A stretch of DNA of 64,000 nucleotides from Hydrogenophaga sp. 2FB (GTDB lineage Bacteria > Pseudomonadota > Gammaproteobacteria > Burkholderiales > Burkholderiaceae_C): contig NZ_SCML01000018.1 of NCBI RefSeq assembly GCF_005503365.1, positions 1-64,000 on the forward strand, given 5' to 3'. This document shows, in pieces, positions 29,604-39,136 of the stretch. The position numbers and the translations under genes are program-made. Within the stretch, counting starts at the first letter, position 1. Each line of letters opens with the position of its first letter. Below the pieces are notes generated by a model. That model did no database searches. It was given only the letters and a program-made list of their open reading frames with translations, and was not told the origin of the DNA.

Positions 29604-30575
29604 CTAGGACGGCGACAAGGCGTCCGGATGGACCGTCGGGGGCTGTGTGCGCGACGCCGCGGCGCTGCGTTGCAGGTTGCCGCACACGGGCACGTACTCG
29701 CCCAGGAAATCCAGGAAGCTGCGCACCGCCGGTGACATGCCCCGGCGCGACGGAAACACCGCGTGCACCACGCCCACCGGTGTGGTCCAGTCGGGCAGCA
29801 CGCGCACCAGTTGGCCGTTGCGCAGTTCTTCTTCGCACATGTAGTCGGGCAGCCAGCACATGCCTGCCCCCCCGAGCACCGCGAGCTTGAGGGCGAGCAG
29901 GTCGTCTGCAACGTAGCGCGGCGTGTGCCGCAGCACGGCTTCGCGCCCCTGCGCGTTGGTGAGCCGGATGCTGACGACGCCGTCGGTGGTGGACATCGCC
30001 ACGCTGTCGAGCCGACTCACTTCTTCCAGCGTGACGGGTGTGCCCTGGCGGGCCAGCTGTGCGGGGCTGGCCACCAGCACGGAACGCGCATCGTCGAGCC
30101 GCTTGATGACCAGGCTGCCGCTTTCCTCCAGCGTGAGGCGCACGCGCAGCGCCACGTCCACGCCTTCCTTCACGAGATCGACCACCCGGTTGTTCACCTC
30201 CATCTCCACACGCACCTGCGGATGGCGCGCGAGGTAGATGTGCATGACGCCGCCCAGCACCGTTTGCGCCAGCGTGACTGGACACACCACGCGGATCGTG
30301 CCGCGCGGTTCGGTCTGCACCTCGGCCACGGCATCGGCCGCGGCCTGCGCCGATTCGCGCAGCGCCTGGCAGTGGCGCAGGTAGGTTTCGCCCACGTCGG
30401 TGAGCGAGAGTTTGCGGGTGGTGCGCTGCAGCAGGCGCACGCCGAGTTCCGCTTCCAGCGCGGCCACGCGGCGCGAGATGCGCGACTTCGGCATGCCCAG
30501 CGCGCGGCCGGCCGCCGCGAAACCGCCGCGCTCGACGACTTCGGCAAACAGGAGCATGTCGTTCAGGTCTTGCAT
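29604..30575 (-). CDS. LysR family transcriptional regulator
   Basis: A 323-residue LysR protein. The winged helix (residues about 3-62) contains AAAGRALGMPKSRISRRVAALEAELGVRLLQRTTR; the remainder is the two-lobed substrate-binding domain. It diverges from the azoreductase gene at 30716 with a 140-bp intergenic region, the typical arrangement for a LysR regulator and its target. Effector unknown. It converges with phnW and is not obviously part of the phosphonate locus. Confidence 0.9.
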   Translation of the reverse strand: MQDLNDMLLFAEVVERGGFAAAGRALGMPKSRISRRVAALEAELGVRLLQRTTRKLSLTDVGETYLRHCQALRESAQAAADAVAEVQTEPRGTIRVVCPVTLAQTVLGGVMHIYLARHPQVRVEMEVNNRVVDLVKEGVDVALRVRLTLEESGSLVIKRLDDARSVLVASPAQLARQGTPVTLEEVSRLDSVAMSTTDGVVSIRLTNAQGREAVLRHTPRYVADDLLALKLAVLGGAGMCWLPDYMCEEELRNGQLVRVLPDWTTPVGVVHAVFPSRRGMSPAVRSFLDFLGEYVPVCGNLQRSAAASRTQPPTVHPDALSPS

Positions 30576-30636
30576 GGTGGGGGGCGGTTCTAGCCGATTT
30601 ATTGTCCTGATTATGGAACGATCTGTCGCGAATTGC

Positions 30637-30648
30637 CTGACTTATCAG
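30637..30648. promoter_or_regulatory. possible LysR-type operator
   Basis: CTGA-CTTA-TCAG is a short dyad with AATT flanks, lying midway between the divergent LysR and azoreductase starts. Position and symmetry suit a LysR site, but the match is too short to be sure. Confidence 0.25.
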
Positions 30649-30715
30649 AAATTGGGTGCGAAATCACAATCTATCCATGGCCACACAGCGTGGCTCCCAC
30701 CTTCTGGAGATTTCC

Positions 30716-31360
30716 ATGCAACTGCTTCACGTCGATTCCGCCATCACCGGTGACCAGTCCGTTTCCCGCCAACTCACGGCCCGCACGGTGGCCTCGTGGG
30801 TGGCCGCCCATCCTGGCACGCAAGTGCAACGCCTGGACCTGGCCGCCGACGCGCCGCCCCACCTGAGCGCGGACGCGCTGGGTTTTCGCACCGGCCAGGC
30901 CGCGGCCACCGAGGCGCAGCGCCAGGAAAACGCGTTGTCCGAAGCCCTGGTGAGCCAGTTCCTGGCGGCGGATGTGGTCGTGATCGGTGCGCCGCTCTAC
31001 AACTTCACCATTCCCACCCAGCTCAAGGCCTGGATCGACCGCCTGGCGCAAGGCGGCCGCACCTTCAAGTACACCGAGAAGGGCCCCGTGGGTCTGGCCG
31101 GTGGCAAGACCGTGATCGTGGTGCTCAGCCGCGGCGGCGTGTACTCCACCAGCGACGGTGGCCGCGCGATGGAGCACCAGGAAACCTACCTGCAGACGGT
31201 GCTCGGCTTCTTCGGCATCACCGACGTGCGCTTCGTGCGCGCCGAGGGTGTGGCCATGGGTGACGAAGCGAAGGCGCAGGCCTTTGCCACGGCCGAGAGC
31301 GAGATCCGCGCGCACGTGGCGGAAGCCGCGAACCAGTCGAAGGTGGCCCAGGTCGCCTGA
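30716..31360 (+). CDS. FMN-dependent NADH-azoreductase (flavodoxin-like fold)
   Basis: A 214-residue AzoR/NQO-type flavoprotein that reduces azo dyes and quinones with NAD(P)H. The FMN phosphate loop is near the N-terminus ([15 protein letters not shown]), followed by the [22 protein letters not shown] and [10 protein letters not shown] segments that are diagnostic of AzoR. I start at MQLLHVDS (30716), preceded by TGGAGA; the longer frame lacks homology. Probably controlled by the divergent LysR regulator, for quinone or electrophile stress. Confidence 0.92.
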   Translation: MQLLHVDSAITGDQSVSRQLTARTVASWVAAHPGTQVQRLDLAADAPPHLSADALGFRTGQAAATEAQRQENALSEALVSQFLAADVVVIGAPLYNFTIPTQLKAWIDRLAQGGRTFKYTEKGPVGLAGGKTVIVVLSRGGVYSTSDGGRAMEHQETYLQTVLGFFGITDVRFVRAEGVAMGDEAKAQAFATAESEIRAHVAEAANQSKVAQVA

Positions 31361-31378
31361 CCTCGGTCCAGCCAGGCG

Positions 31379-32035
31379 TCAGGGCGTTGCCCGGCGCACT
31401 TCATCGGCCACCAGCGCCGCGAGCTGCTCTGGCCCGAAGCTGGGCAGGCTGCGGCCGTTGACGAAGAAGGTGGGCGTCTTGCTCACCTGCAGCACGCCCA
31501 GGTCTTCCACATCCTGCGCCAGCGCCGCCGCGATCTCGGGGCGCTGCGCGTCGGCCTTGGCCTGTGGCATGTTCAGGCCCAGGCCTTCCAGCGCATTCCA
31601 CGCCAGCGCCGGCTGGGGCTGGTGGTGGTCGGCCCAGACCGGCTGGGCCGCCAACACGGCCTCCAGCGCCGCTTCGTATTTCCCCTGGCGGCGCGCCGCT
31701 TCCAGCAACTGGACCACCTGGTCCGAGCCGCTGTGGAACGGCGCGTAGCGGATCACCACCTTGACCTGCGTGGGGTACTGCGCCAACAGCTGCTTGACGA
31801 AGGGGTAGAAGGCCCGGCAGGCTTCGCACGCGGGGTCGAAGAACTCGACCACGGTGACCGGCGCGTTCTGCGCCCCCAGCACGGGCGAGTGCATGCGCAC
31901 CAGCCGCGTGGCTTCGGCGCGAACAATGGTTTCCTGCGCGGCCTGTTCCTGTTGCCGGAAGGTGTTCATGCCGATGAAGAAGGCGGCGGCCAGCGCGGCC
32001 AGCAGCAGGACGATGGAGATTTTCTTGGCGTTCAT
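31379..32035 (-). CDS. DsbA family thioredoxin-fold protein
   Basis: A 218-residue protein with an N-terminal membrane anchor or signal (residues 6-23) and a DsbA-like thioredoxin domain. The redox pair is Cys70-E-A-Cys73 in FDPACEACRAFYPF, and the cis-proline loop is VSKTPTFFVNG. It probably oxidises or isomerises disulfides in the periplasm. Its start overlaps the dsbB stop by 4 bp (ATGA), so the pair forms a coupled oxidase system. The start at 32035 is fixed by that overlap; the 458-residue extended frame covers dsbB antiframe sequence and is rejected. Confidence 0.9.
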   Translation of the reverse strand: MNAKKISIVLLLAALAAAFFIGMNTFRQQEQAAQETIVRAEATRLVRMHSPVLGAQNAPVTVVEFFDPACEACRAFYPFVKQLLAQYPTQVKVVIRYAPFHSGSDQVVQLLEAARRQGKYEAALEAVLAAQPVWADHHQPQPALAWNALEGLGLNMPQAKADAQRPEIAAALAQDVEDLGVLQVSKTPTFFVNGRSLPSFGPEQLAALVADEVRRATP

Positions 32036-32457
32036 GGCCGGGTCTTTCGAAGGTGGATACAGAGGCAGGCGGTGATGGCCAGGAAAGCCACCAGGGACAG
32101 GAAGGGCAGTTGCACGCCGTGGAGCTGGGTGAGCGCCTGGTTGCTGCACGACGGACCGGCGCCGCAGGGCAGCCACCACACGGGCACCCACTGCAGCACC
32201 AGCGCGCTGTGGTACGCCGCGAAGCCCAGGCCGACGATGGCCAGCGGCAAGGCGTAGAGCGCGCCGCGCCGGTCTTCCAGGTACGCGGCCATGCCCAGGA
32301 TGGCGGCCAGCGGGAACATGGCGATGCGCTGGTACCAGCACAGCAGGCAGGGCGTCATGCCCATGACTTCGCCGATGAAGAGTGCGCCCAGGGTCGCGGC
32401 CATCGCGATCAGCCAGGCCGCGACGAGCCAGCGCCAGGCAGCGGCGTGAACAGACAT
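32032..32457 (-). CDS. dsbB: disulfide bond formation protein B
   Basis: A 141-residue inner-membrane protein with four membrane segments. The quinone-side pair is Cys37-L-L-Cys40 (MTPCLLCWYQR) and the periplasmic pair is Cys98/Cys104 (LPCGAGPSC). It is shorter than E. coli DsbB (176), in line with the short DsbB/BdbC-like forms. It would reoxidise the DsbA-like protein encoded by the overlapping downstream gene and pass electrons to the quinone pool. Confidence 0.9.
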   Translation of the reverse strand: MSVHAAAWRWLVAAWLIAMAATLGALFIGEVMGMTPCLLCWYQRIAMFPLAAILGMAAYLEDRRGALYALPLAIVGLGFAAYHSALVLQWVPVWWLPCGAGPSCSNQALTQLHGVQLPFLSLVAFLAITACLCIHLRKTRP

Positions 32458-32571
32458 CAGGGATTCCTTCCAGCAGGAAAAACGAAGGGCATCCGCCAGC
32501 GGCGGTGCGCTGCGGACGTGGCGATCGGGGAGGGGTGCGCGCCCGACGCAGGGCGGGCCGGTGGTGTCGGG

Positions 32572-32955
32572 TCAGCCCTGCTCGGACAGGGCGGTCCACT
32601 GCGGCCGGTAGGGGCGCTCGTGCCACGGCGGGGTGTGGCGGCGCTCGGTGGCCGTGATGGGCGCGGTGCCCAGCGCCAGCCACTGTGGCACGCTGGCGGT
32701 GGGTGCCATGGCCGCGCCATGCGCATGGCAGGTGCTGCAATCGAGCTCCAGGCATGTGCTCGTGTGCCCGTTGCAGCGGGTGTCGTGGCGCGCGCCGGCG
32801 TCGTGCGATGACAAGGTGGCGTGCGCCCCCGCGGCGCCATCGGGCAGCGTGGCCGTCAAGGCGAACTGCGGCAGCAGCAGGAAGGTCAGCAGGAACGTCA
32901 GGAAGAGGGCGCGCACGGCGGGAATTCTAGGTGGCAGGGTGCGAAGGTCAGTCAA
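32572..32955 (-). CDS. small exported Cys/His-rich protein of unknown function
   Basis: A 127-residue protein with a hydrophobic N-terminal signal (VRALFLTFLLTFLLLPQFALTA) and a short mature part rich in Cys and His: RCNGHTSTCLELDCSTCHAH gives four Cys and three His within 20 residues. I do not recognise the family; it resembles CopL- or DUF2946-like small metal-binding proteins in size and layout. It lies 114 bp ahead of dsbB on the same strand, so its cysteines may be metal ligands or substrates of the DsbB/DsbA pair. Its first codons overlap the tamB 3' end by 8 bp. Confidence 0.55.
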   Translation of the reverse strand: MTDLRTLPPRIPAVRALFLTFLLTFLLLPQFALTATLPDGAAGAHATLSSHDAGARHDTRCNGHTSTCLELDCSTCHAHGAAMAPTASVPQWLALGTAPITATERRHTPPWHERPYRPQWTALSEQG

Positions 32956-35900
32956 ACGCCGTGGTGAAGATCAGGTCGATCGCGTTCTCTTCACCCGCCC
33001 GCGCCCGCACCGTCACGCGGCGCGAGAGGTCGTAGAACATCGACACCGTGCCCATCGCGCCCGCCAGGCTGGCTTCGTAGGTGAGGTACAGCTTGTTGGA
33101 CAGGCGCTTGCCCAGCGTGAGCGCGGCCGCCGTGGTGGTGCCATCCGCGTTCGTGGCATTGCCGGCGAAGGACAGTTCGTCCAGGCCGAACGCGCTCGCC
33201 AGTCCGCCATCGAGGTTGCTGCCGTTGCGCGACAGCAGCGCCAGCGCGGCCTGTTGCAGCACCGCGGCTTCCGCGCCCGCGCCACTGGCCGGGCGGCCCA
33301 GCACCAGCCAGGCGAGCTTCTCGCTGTCGGGCAACTCGGGGTCGGAGAACAGCCGCACGCGCGGCACCTGCGCGCTGCCGCTGATGAGCACGCCCACGCG
33401 CTGCGTGGTGTTGGGGCGCACGGCGGTGATGTCGAGCGTGGGGTTGTCGTACGGCCCGTTGAAGCGCAGCACACCGGTTTCGATCAGGAGCCGCTGGCCG
33501 TAGGCGCGGTAGGTGCCACGCACGGTGCGCACTTCGCCGATCACGCGCGGCGCGGGGGAGGCGGGCGTGCTGCGCACGTTGAGTTGGCCGCTCAGGCGTG
33601 TCTGCAGGCCTTGGCCGCGCACCTCGAAGTTCTCGCCCAGGTTCAGGTCGACCAGCACATCGGGTTGCACGCGAAAGGCGTTCGGGTCTTCCAGTGGCCG
33701 CTCGGTGCCGCGCACCACCACGTCCGCGCCCAGGCTGGGCGTGGATTCGTCGGGCAGCACGAACAAGGCGCTGTCGGCGGTGAGCTGGCCGCGCAACTGC
33801 AACGCCGTGCCGGCGAGCTCGGCCTGCAACTGGCCGGAGAGCGTGAGCAGGCGGTCGGCGCGGTTGGACACGCGCAGCTTCGTGGCCGTGGCCTGCAGGC
33901 TGATGTAGGGCTGGCGGCGCGGCTGGCCATCCACCGTCACCGTGCGCCATTCGGTGCTGCCCGTGGCCAGCAAGGTGCCGCCGTTCTCCACCCCCCCAGC
34001 GCCTTGCAGGTAGAAGCGCTCGATGGTGATGCGCTCGCCCGCCAGCGTGGCGCGCAACTGCCCGCGCGAGAAGGCAATGCCGTTGACGAGCGATCGCAGC
34101 GCGAGGTCGTCGGCGTTGAGCGAGCCGTTGAGCAGGGGCTTGTCGCGCGTGCCGCCGAGCGTGAGGTCGGCGCCGAGCGAACCGCGCACGCGCCAGCCCG
34201 GTGGTGCCAGCGCGGACCACACGCCCAGCTGCGGCAGGCTCGCCTTGAGGGTGCCGCGCAAGGGCGCTTGTTCGGCCCAGTGCCAGGCGCTCTGGTCGGC
34301 GTTGGGCGGGCTGAGCGTGGTGCCGATGTCGGCGCTGGCCTGGCCCAGGCGTTCGCTGTCCCAGCGCAGGCGGGCGAGCACGTTGCTGCCTTGCGTTTCG
34401 ATGTCGAGTTGTGCCGTGCGGATGCCGGTCTGCAGGCGCTGGGTGGACGGCGTGTTCTCGTCGAAGTTGCCATCGGTCTGCACCGAGAGGTCGCCGCTGC
34501 GCCGCTGGAGTTGGGCGGTGAGGCGTGGCGGTGCGTTGGCGTCGGCGGGCAGGGAGAGGTCCCAGGCACCGTCGAACACCACGTCGCCGCCCAGGCCGGA
34601 TTCGCTCAAGGGCCCATGGCGCGCGCCTTGGGGCGTGGCGAGCGCGTCCACCCAGGACAGCGGCAGGCTGGTGAGCCGCCCGCGCGTGTCCAGCGCGCCG
34701 GCGCGCCAGGTGATGCGGTCCCAGGCCAGTGTCATGGGCGTGGTGACGGTGGGTGTGGCGGCGGCCGCGGCGGCAGTGGCCGCGGAGACGGCGACAGTGG
34801 CGGTGGCCGCGGGCGCGGCGCGGCGGCGGAACACGGGTTGCAACCGCAGTTGGCCGGGGTCGGCCTGCACTTGCAGCGTATCGCTGCGCGCGCCCTGCCA
34901 TTGCACGGCCAGCGCGGCCACGCTCTCCAGCGTCCATTCCACCGTGCGGTCGGGGCGGGCGCTGTCGGTGGCCTGCAGTTTCAGCCGGCCGAGTTCGAGG
35001 CGGCCGGTGTCGATGTCGGGCTGGCGTGCATTGCCCAGTTGCAGCACGCCTTCCGTGTCGAGTGTGGCGCGCCACGGGCCTTGCTCGGCCTGGCCCGCGA
35101 GGCTGAGGGCGAGGCGTTCGGGCGGGCCGTTGGCCTGCAGCTTGAGCGCGCTGAGGTGGATGTCTTGTGTGGCGGTGGGGATCTCGGGGTTGCCGGTGGC
35201 AACCTGGTGCGTGATGCGCAGGCGCGGCGCGTTCAGGCCGAGTTGCAGGCGCGGCGGCGCGGCAGTGGTGGCGCCGGCGGCGGGCGGCGGGTAGCCGAAC
35301 ACGCCCAGGCCTCCTTGCCAATCGGCGTTGAGTTGGGCGCTGCCCTCGGCTTGCAGGCCGGGCTGGCTGTCGAGCGCGGTGCGGATCTGCGGGCCGACCA
35401 CGGGCAGGGTTTGCAGGCTGCGCACCCAGGCGAGCACGCGGCTCGCGTCGCCGAGGTTGAGGTCCAGGTCGCCCTGGCCCTGGGCGTGCGCCGTCTTGCC
35501 TTTCCAGTCGGCCTGCGCGCCGGGCAGCTGCAGCGCGACCCGGCCGTCGAAGCTGCGCGCCACGGTGTCGAACGCGCCCTTGACGTCGAGCGTGGCGTCG
35601 GCGGCGTTCAGACGGGCTTCACGAAGTTCGAGCACGCCTTGCGAGGCGTTGTCGGCGTGGGGCCGCCAGCGGCCTTTCACATCCAGTTCGCGCAGCCGCA
35701 CACCGGCCAGCGCGCCATCCCGGGGCTGCGCGCGCGAGGGCTGCACGCGCGCGCTGAGGTCGATGGCCGCGCGTGGCGTGTTGGCGTCCACCGTGCGCGC
35801 CGTGACGGTGCCGTCGAGCGCGGCGGGCGCGATGCTGCTCCAGAGTTGCGCGGGGTTGACGCGGGTCGCTTTGATGTCGCCCTGCCACTGGCCCAGCGGC

Positions 35901-37093
35901 GAAGCTTGCGCGCCGCTCGCGGGCTCCCACCAGCCCTGGCCTTGCACCGCGCCGCCGCCCAGCTGGGCGTCGAGCTGCGTGAGCGTCCAGCGTGGGCCGC
36001 GTTGTTCGAGGTCGACGTTGAGTGTGTCCAGTGGCAGGCGTTGCCGGTCGGCCGGGCCGCTGCCCGCGTTGGCCAAGCGGACCTCGGCGCGCCAGGCCTC
36101 GCCCTCGGGCTGCGCCTTCACCGTGCCACCGAGCAGCGTGACCGGCGCCTGCGGCCAGAAGGCATGCAGGTCGATCCGCTCCATGGTGATGTCGGCCGAC
36201 TCGATCGGCTGCGCGCCCCAGGGCCGAAGGCGCGCCTTGCCATCGAGCGTGGGCGCGTCGGCCGGGGCCGCTCCGCCGACGGCCTTCACGCTGGCGGTCG
36301 CGTCCAGCGCGGCGTCGGTGGTGGCCAGGGTGCCGGTGATGTTGGCGAGGGCCTGCAGTGTCACGGCCTCGCCACCGGGCACGGTGGTCTGCACCTCGCC
36401 GCTGGCGTCCACGCGCAGCGGCATCGGGGCTTGCGCGCCCAACACGGCCTTGGCCTGGTAGCGGCCGCCGGCGACTTGCACGTTGTCCAGATCGAACTGG
36501 TGCGCGTCGGCCACACCGAGGTTCCAGACGCTGTCGGCCGGGCGGTAGCGGTACTGGCCCTTCATGCCGCTGAACGTGAGCGGCGATTCCCCGGCCAGCA
36601 CGAGTTCGCCGATGGACCACGGCAGGGTGACCGGCAGTGGCAGTGTGATCGGTTGCAGCGGTTCGGGTGGCTCGTCGGGCGCGGGCGGGCGCTGGTCGTC
36701 GATCTGCAAACGGCCGATGTCGAGCTGCGACAGCCGCACGCCGCGCCCGAGCAGGGCATCGGCCCAGAACCATTTGCTCAAGCCGATGCGCGTGTCCGTG
36801 GCCACCACGCTCAGGCCGTCGCGCTGCCATTGCAGCCGCGCGATCTGGCCGCCGCGCAGCAGGCTGCCCTGCACGTCAGCGACATCGAGGGTGCCAGCGT
36901 TTGGCCCCTGTTTCGCCATGAACGATTGGCCCCAGCCGATGGCCTGCGCCAACGAGCCCGGCGACGCGGCCCAGAAGCCGACACCCACCACGACGAGCAA
37001 CACCAGCGCGGCCAGGCCACCGAAGACCCAGCGCACCACGCGGCCGATGCGCGAGGGCGGCGGGCGGGTGGTGTCGGGGTCGGTGCTGCTCAT
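32948..37093 (-). CDS. tamB: translocation and assembly module protein TamB
   Basis: A 1381-residue AsmA-like protein that spans the periplasm and works with TamA in outer-membrane assembly and probably phospholipid transport. Residues about 16-40 form the inner-membrane anchor (VVRWVFGGLAALVLLVVVGVGF); the bulk is repetitive beta-rich sequence typical of a hydrophobic groove; the last ~350 residues are the conserved DUF490 domain, ending with TYEASLAGAMGTVSMFYDLSRR. The start at 37093 lies 8 bp after the tamA stop; the longer frame overlaps tamA. A low-complexity Ala/Thr patch (ATATVAVSAATAAAAAATPTV) lies in the middle. Confidence 0.9.
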   Translation of the reverse strand: MSSTDPDTTRPPPSRIGRVVRWVFGGLAALVLLVVVGVGFWAASPGSLAQAIGWGQSFMAKQGPNAGTLDVADVQGSLLRGGQIARLQWQRDGLSVVATDTRIGLSKWFWADALLGRGVRLSQLDIGRLQIDDQRPPAPDEPPEPLQPITLPLPVTLPWSIGELVLAGESPLTFSGMKGQYRYRPADSVWNLGVADAHQFDLDNVQVAGGRYQAKAVLGAQAPMPLRVDASGEVQTTVPGGEAVTLQALANITGTLATTDAALDATASVKAVGGAAPADAPTLDGKARLRPWGAQPIESADITMERIDLHAFWPQAPVTLLGGTVKAQPEGEAWRAEVRLANAGSGPADRQRLPLDTLNVDLEQRGPRWTLTQLDAQLGGGAVQGQGWWEPASGAQASPLGQWQGDIKATRVNPAQLWSSIAPAALDGTVTARTVDANTPRAAIDLSARVQPSRAQPRDGALAGVRLRELDVKGRWRPHADNASQGVLELREARLNAADATLDVKGAFDTVARSFDGRVALQLPGAQADWKGKTAHAQGQGDLDLNLGDASRVLAWVRSLQTLPVVGPQIRTALDSQPGLQAEGSAQLNADWQGGLGVFGYPPPAAGATTAAPPRLQLGLNAPRLRITHQVATGNPEIPTATQDIHLSALKLQANGPPERLALSLAGQAEQGPWRATLDTEGVLQLGNARQPDIDTGRLELGRLKLQATDSARPDRTVEWTLESVAALAVQWQGARSDTLQVQADPGQLRLQPVFRRRAAPAATATVAVSAATAAAAAATPTVTTPMTLAWDRITWRAGALDTRGRLTSLPLSWVDALATPQGARHGPLSESGLGGDVVFDGAWDLSLPADANAPPRLTAQLQRRSGDLSVQTDGNFDENTPSTQRLQTGIRTAQLDIETQGSNVLARLRWDSERLGQASADIGTTLSPPNADQSAWHWAEQAPLRGTLKASLPQLGVWSALAPPGWRVRGSLGADLTLGGTRDKPLLNGSLNADDLALRSLVNGIAFSRGQLRATLAGERITIERFYLQGAGGVENGGTLLATGSTEWRTVTVDGQPRRQPYISLQATATKLRVSNRADRLLTLSGQLQAELAGTALQLRGQLTADSALFVLPDESTPSLGADVVVRGTERPLEDPNAFRVQPDVLVDLNLGENFEVRGQGLQTRLSGQLNVRSTPASPAPRVIGEVRTVRGTYRAYGQRLLIETGVLRFNGPYDNPTLDITAVRPNTTQRVGVLISGSAQVPRVRLFSDPELPDSEKLAWLVLGRPASGAGAEAAVLQQAALALLSRNGSNLDGGLASAFGLDELSFAGNATNADGTTTAAALTLGKRLSNKLYLTYEASLAGAMGTVSMFYDLSRRVTVRARAGEENAIDLIFTTAFD

Positions 37094-37101
37094 GCGCGCG
37101 G

Positions 37102-39129
37102 TCAGAACGTGAAGCCCACGTTGAGGTGGATGCGGAAGCGCTTGACCTCCAGACCGTAGGCCAGGTCCAGCTGCAGCGGGCCCACCGGGCTGTTGTAGCG
37201 GATACCAGTGCCCACGCCCCACACGGGTTTGAGGTCGCCGGCCTTGTTGGCAATGGCGCCACCGTCGATGAAGAGCACATTCTCCCAATTCGAACGCCGG
37301 TCGCTGTTCCAGATCGGGCGCTGCCATTCCAGGCTCACCACGCCTTTGTAGCGGCCGGGTCCGATGGTGCCGTCGGCGCGCGGCACGCCGATGTCGCGCA
37401 GGCCGTAGCCGCGCACGGTGTTGTCGCCACCGGTGATGAAGAGTTGCGTGTCGGGAATGGGGGCCGAATCGCGCGCCACCACCGCGCCGCCTTCGACGCG
37501 CAGCGCCAGCCGGCCCAGCTCGGTGCGACGCCCGGGCGCGCTCACGTCGCGCGCCTGACCGGGCACCGGGTCGGCGGCGCGGGCGATCGCGCCCAGCGGC
37601 CAGTAGGTGAGCCAGCGCGCCTGCGTGCGGGCGAACGGCTGGCGGTCATTGCCCAGCGTGTAGCCCGCGCCCACCTCGACCGAGAGGCCGTAGCCGCGGT
37701 TCGGAAACACCAGGTCGTCGAAACGGCGCCGCGTCCAGGCGTAGTTGAGGGTGATGGACGACTTCGCATCCTCCTGCGCGGCGGCCGACAGCAAGCCGCT
37801 TTTGACGTGGGCGCGGTCGTACTGCAAGTAGAAGCTGCGGTCGTACTCGACGCCCAACTGCGTTTGCCCCACGCGCAGGCGCTGACTGCTGGTGGTGGTG
37901 AACTCGTCGATCTGCTTGGCGAGTTGCCCGCCGAAGATCTTGCGCCAGCCGTCGTCGTTGGGGGTAGAGCTCCAGTCGGTGCTGGCGAGCTGGTCGTCGC
38001 GTTCGAGCTGCAGCTTGCTCACCACGCGCCAGCCGATGCCGGGCACGCTGTTGTGCGTGTGTTCCAGCGACAGGCGCGCGCCGTTGTCGGTGCTGCCGCC
38101 GATGCCGATCACCACCTTCTGGCGCTTGGCCTCGCGCAGTTGCACCTGCACCGGCAGCGTTTCGCCGTCGGTGGTGGGTTCGGCGTAGACGAACACCGAG
38201 TCGTAGTAGCCGGTCTCGGCGAGGCGGCGCTGCGCGTCCTGCAGCTTTTCGAGGTCGTAGTCGCTGCCTTCGGTGAGGCCGGAGAGGCGCACCAGACGCT
38301 GGGCGGTGATGGCGTCGTAGCGCTCGGCGCCTTGCACCACGACGTCGCCCATGCGCATGGCCTTGCCGGAGTCGAGTTCGATGTAAAGCCGTGCCTGGTT
38401 CGCCTCGGCGTCGATGTCGGCCAGGCTGTTCTGCACCCGGCCCAGCGGGTAGCGCTTGGCGGTCAGGGCGCGCAAGGCGGCGGTCTTGGTGCGGTCCCAG
38501 TCGGCCTGGGAGAAAGGCAAGCCGGCGATCAGACCCGCTTCGTGCTGGATGTCGGCGCGTTGCGCGGCAGCCTCGGGCGCGTTGGCGATGTCGCCCACGA
38601 AAGACACGTTGACCAGCGCGACCTGCGTCACCGGCCCGGGCTCGACCTTCACGACGATGGTGCCCAGAAATGCGTTGCGGAGCGCTCGGTCGCCATTGCC
38701 GGCGTCGGTGGCTGCCTCACCCAGGCCTGGTGGTGCGATCACCTCCACCGTGGGCGAAAAATGGCCCAGCGTGGCCAGGAGTTCGCGCACATTCGCCGGC
38801 GCCAGCACGAGCAGGCGCCCGAGCTCGTTGGCGTCGAGGTTGCGCAGCTCGCGGTAGCGCTGCACCTCCATGTGGCGCAGCAGAAAGGCGCCGATGGCCT
38901 CCGGGGCCTGCATGTCGATCTCGAAGCGGGGTGCCGTGGCCGCGCGCTGTTGCGCGTTGCGTGGGCGGGGGGCGTCGCTGTCGTCCGTGTCGGCCTGCGC
39001 ATCGGCCGCCACCGGGGCGGGGGCGGTCTCCTGGGCGTGCGCGGTGAGCGGCCACGCCCAGGTCGTCAAGCTCGCGCACAACAGGATCGGCCATGCCCAT
39101 GGGGCACGGCCCGGAAGGGGAAATTTCAT
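37102..39129 (-). CDS. tamA: autotransporter/outer membrane assembly protein TamA
   Basis: A 675-residue Omp85-family outer-membrane protein. A signal peptide covers residues 1-32 (ending AHAQ); POTRA domains occupy about 65-330 and the 16-strand barrel about 350-675. The barrel has the Omp85 lid-loop motif VRGYG in NTVRGYGLRD, and the protein ends in Phe (LNVGFTF), the outer-membrane sorting signal. The tamB gene follows 8 bp later, the usual pairing. Confidence 0.93.
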   Translation of the reverse strand: MKFPLPGRAPWAWPILLCASLTTWAWPLTAHAQETAPAPVAADAQADTDDSDAPRPRNAQQRAATAPRFEIDMQAPEAIGAFLLRHMEVQRYRELRNLDANELGRLLVLAPANVRELLATLGHFSPTVEVIAPPGLGEAATDAGNGDRALRNAFLGTIVVKVEPGPVTQVALVNVSFVGDIANAPEAAAQRADIQHEAGLIAGLPFSQADWDRTKTAALRALTAKRYPLGRVQNSLADIDAEANQARLYIELDSGKAMRMGDVVVQGAERYDAITAQRLVRLSGLTEGSDYDLEKLQDAQRRLAETGYYDSVFVYAEPTTDGETLPVQVQLREAKRQKVVIGIGGSTDNGARLSLEHTHNSVPGIGWRVVSKLQLERDDQLASTDWSSTPNDDGWRKIFGGQLAKQIDEFTTTSSQRLRVGQTQLGVEYDRSFYLQYDRAHVKSGLLSAAAQEDAKSSITLNYAWTRRRFDDLVFPNRGYGLSVEVGAGYTLGNDRQPFARTQARWLTYWPLGAIARAADPVPGQARDVSAPGRRTELGRLALRVEGGAVVARDSAPIPDTQLFITGGDNTVRGYGLRDIGVPRADGTIGPGRYKGVVSLEWQRPIWNSDRRSNWENVLFIDGGAIANKAGDLKPVWGVGTGIRYNSPVGPLQLDLAYGLEVKRFRIHLNVGFTF

Positions 39130-39136
39130 TCGGCGG

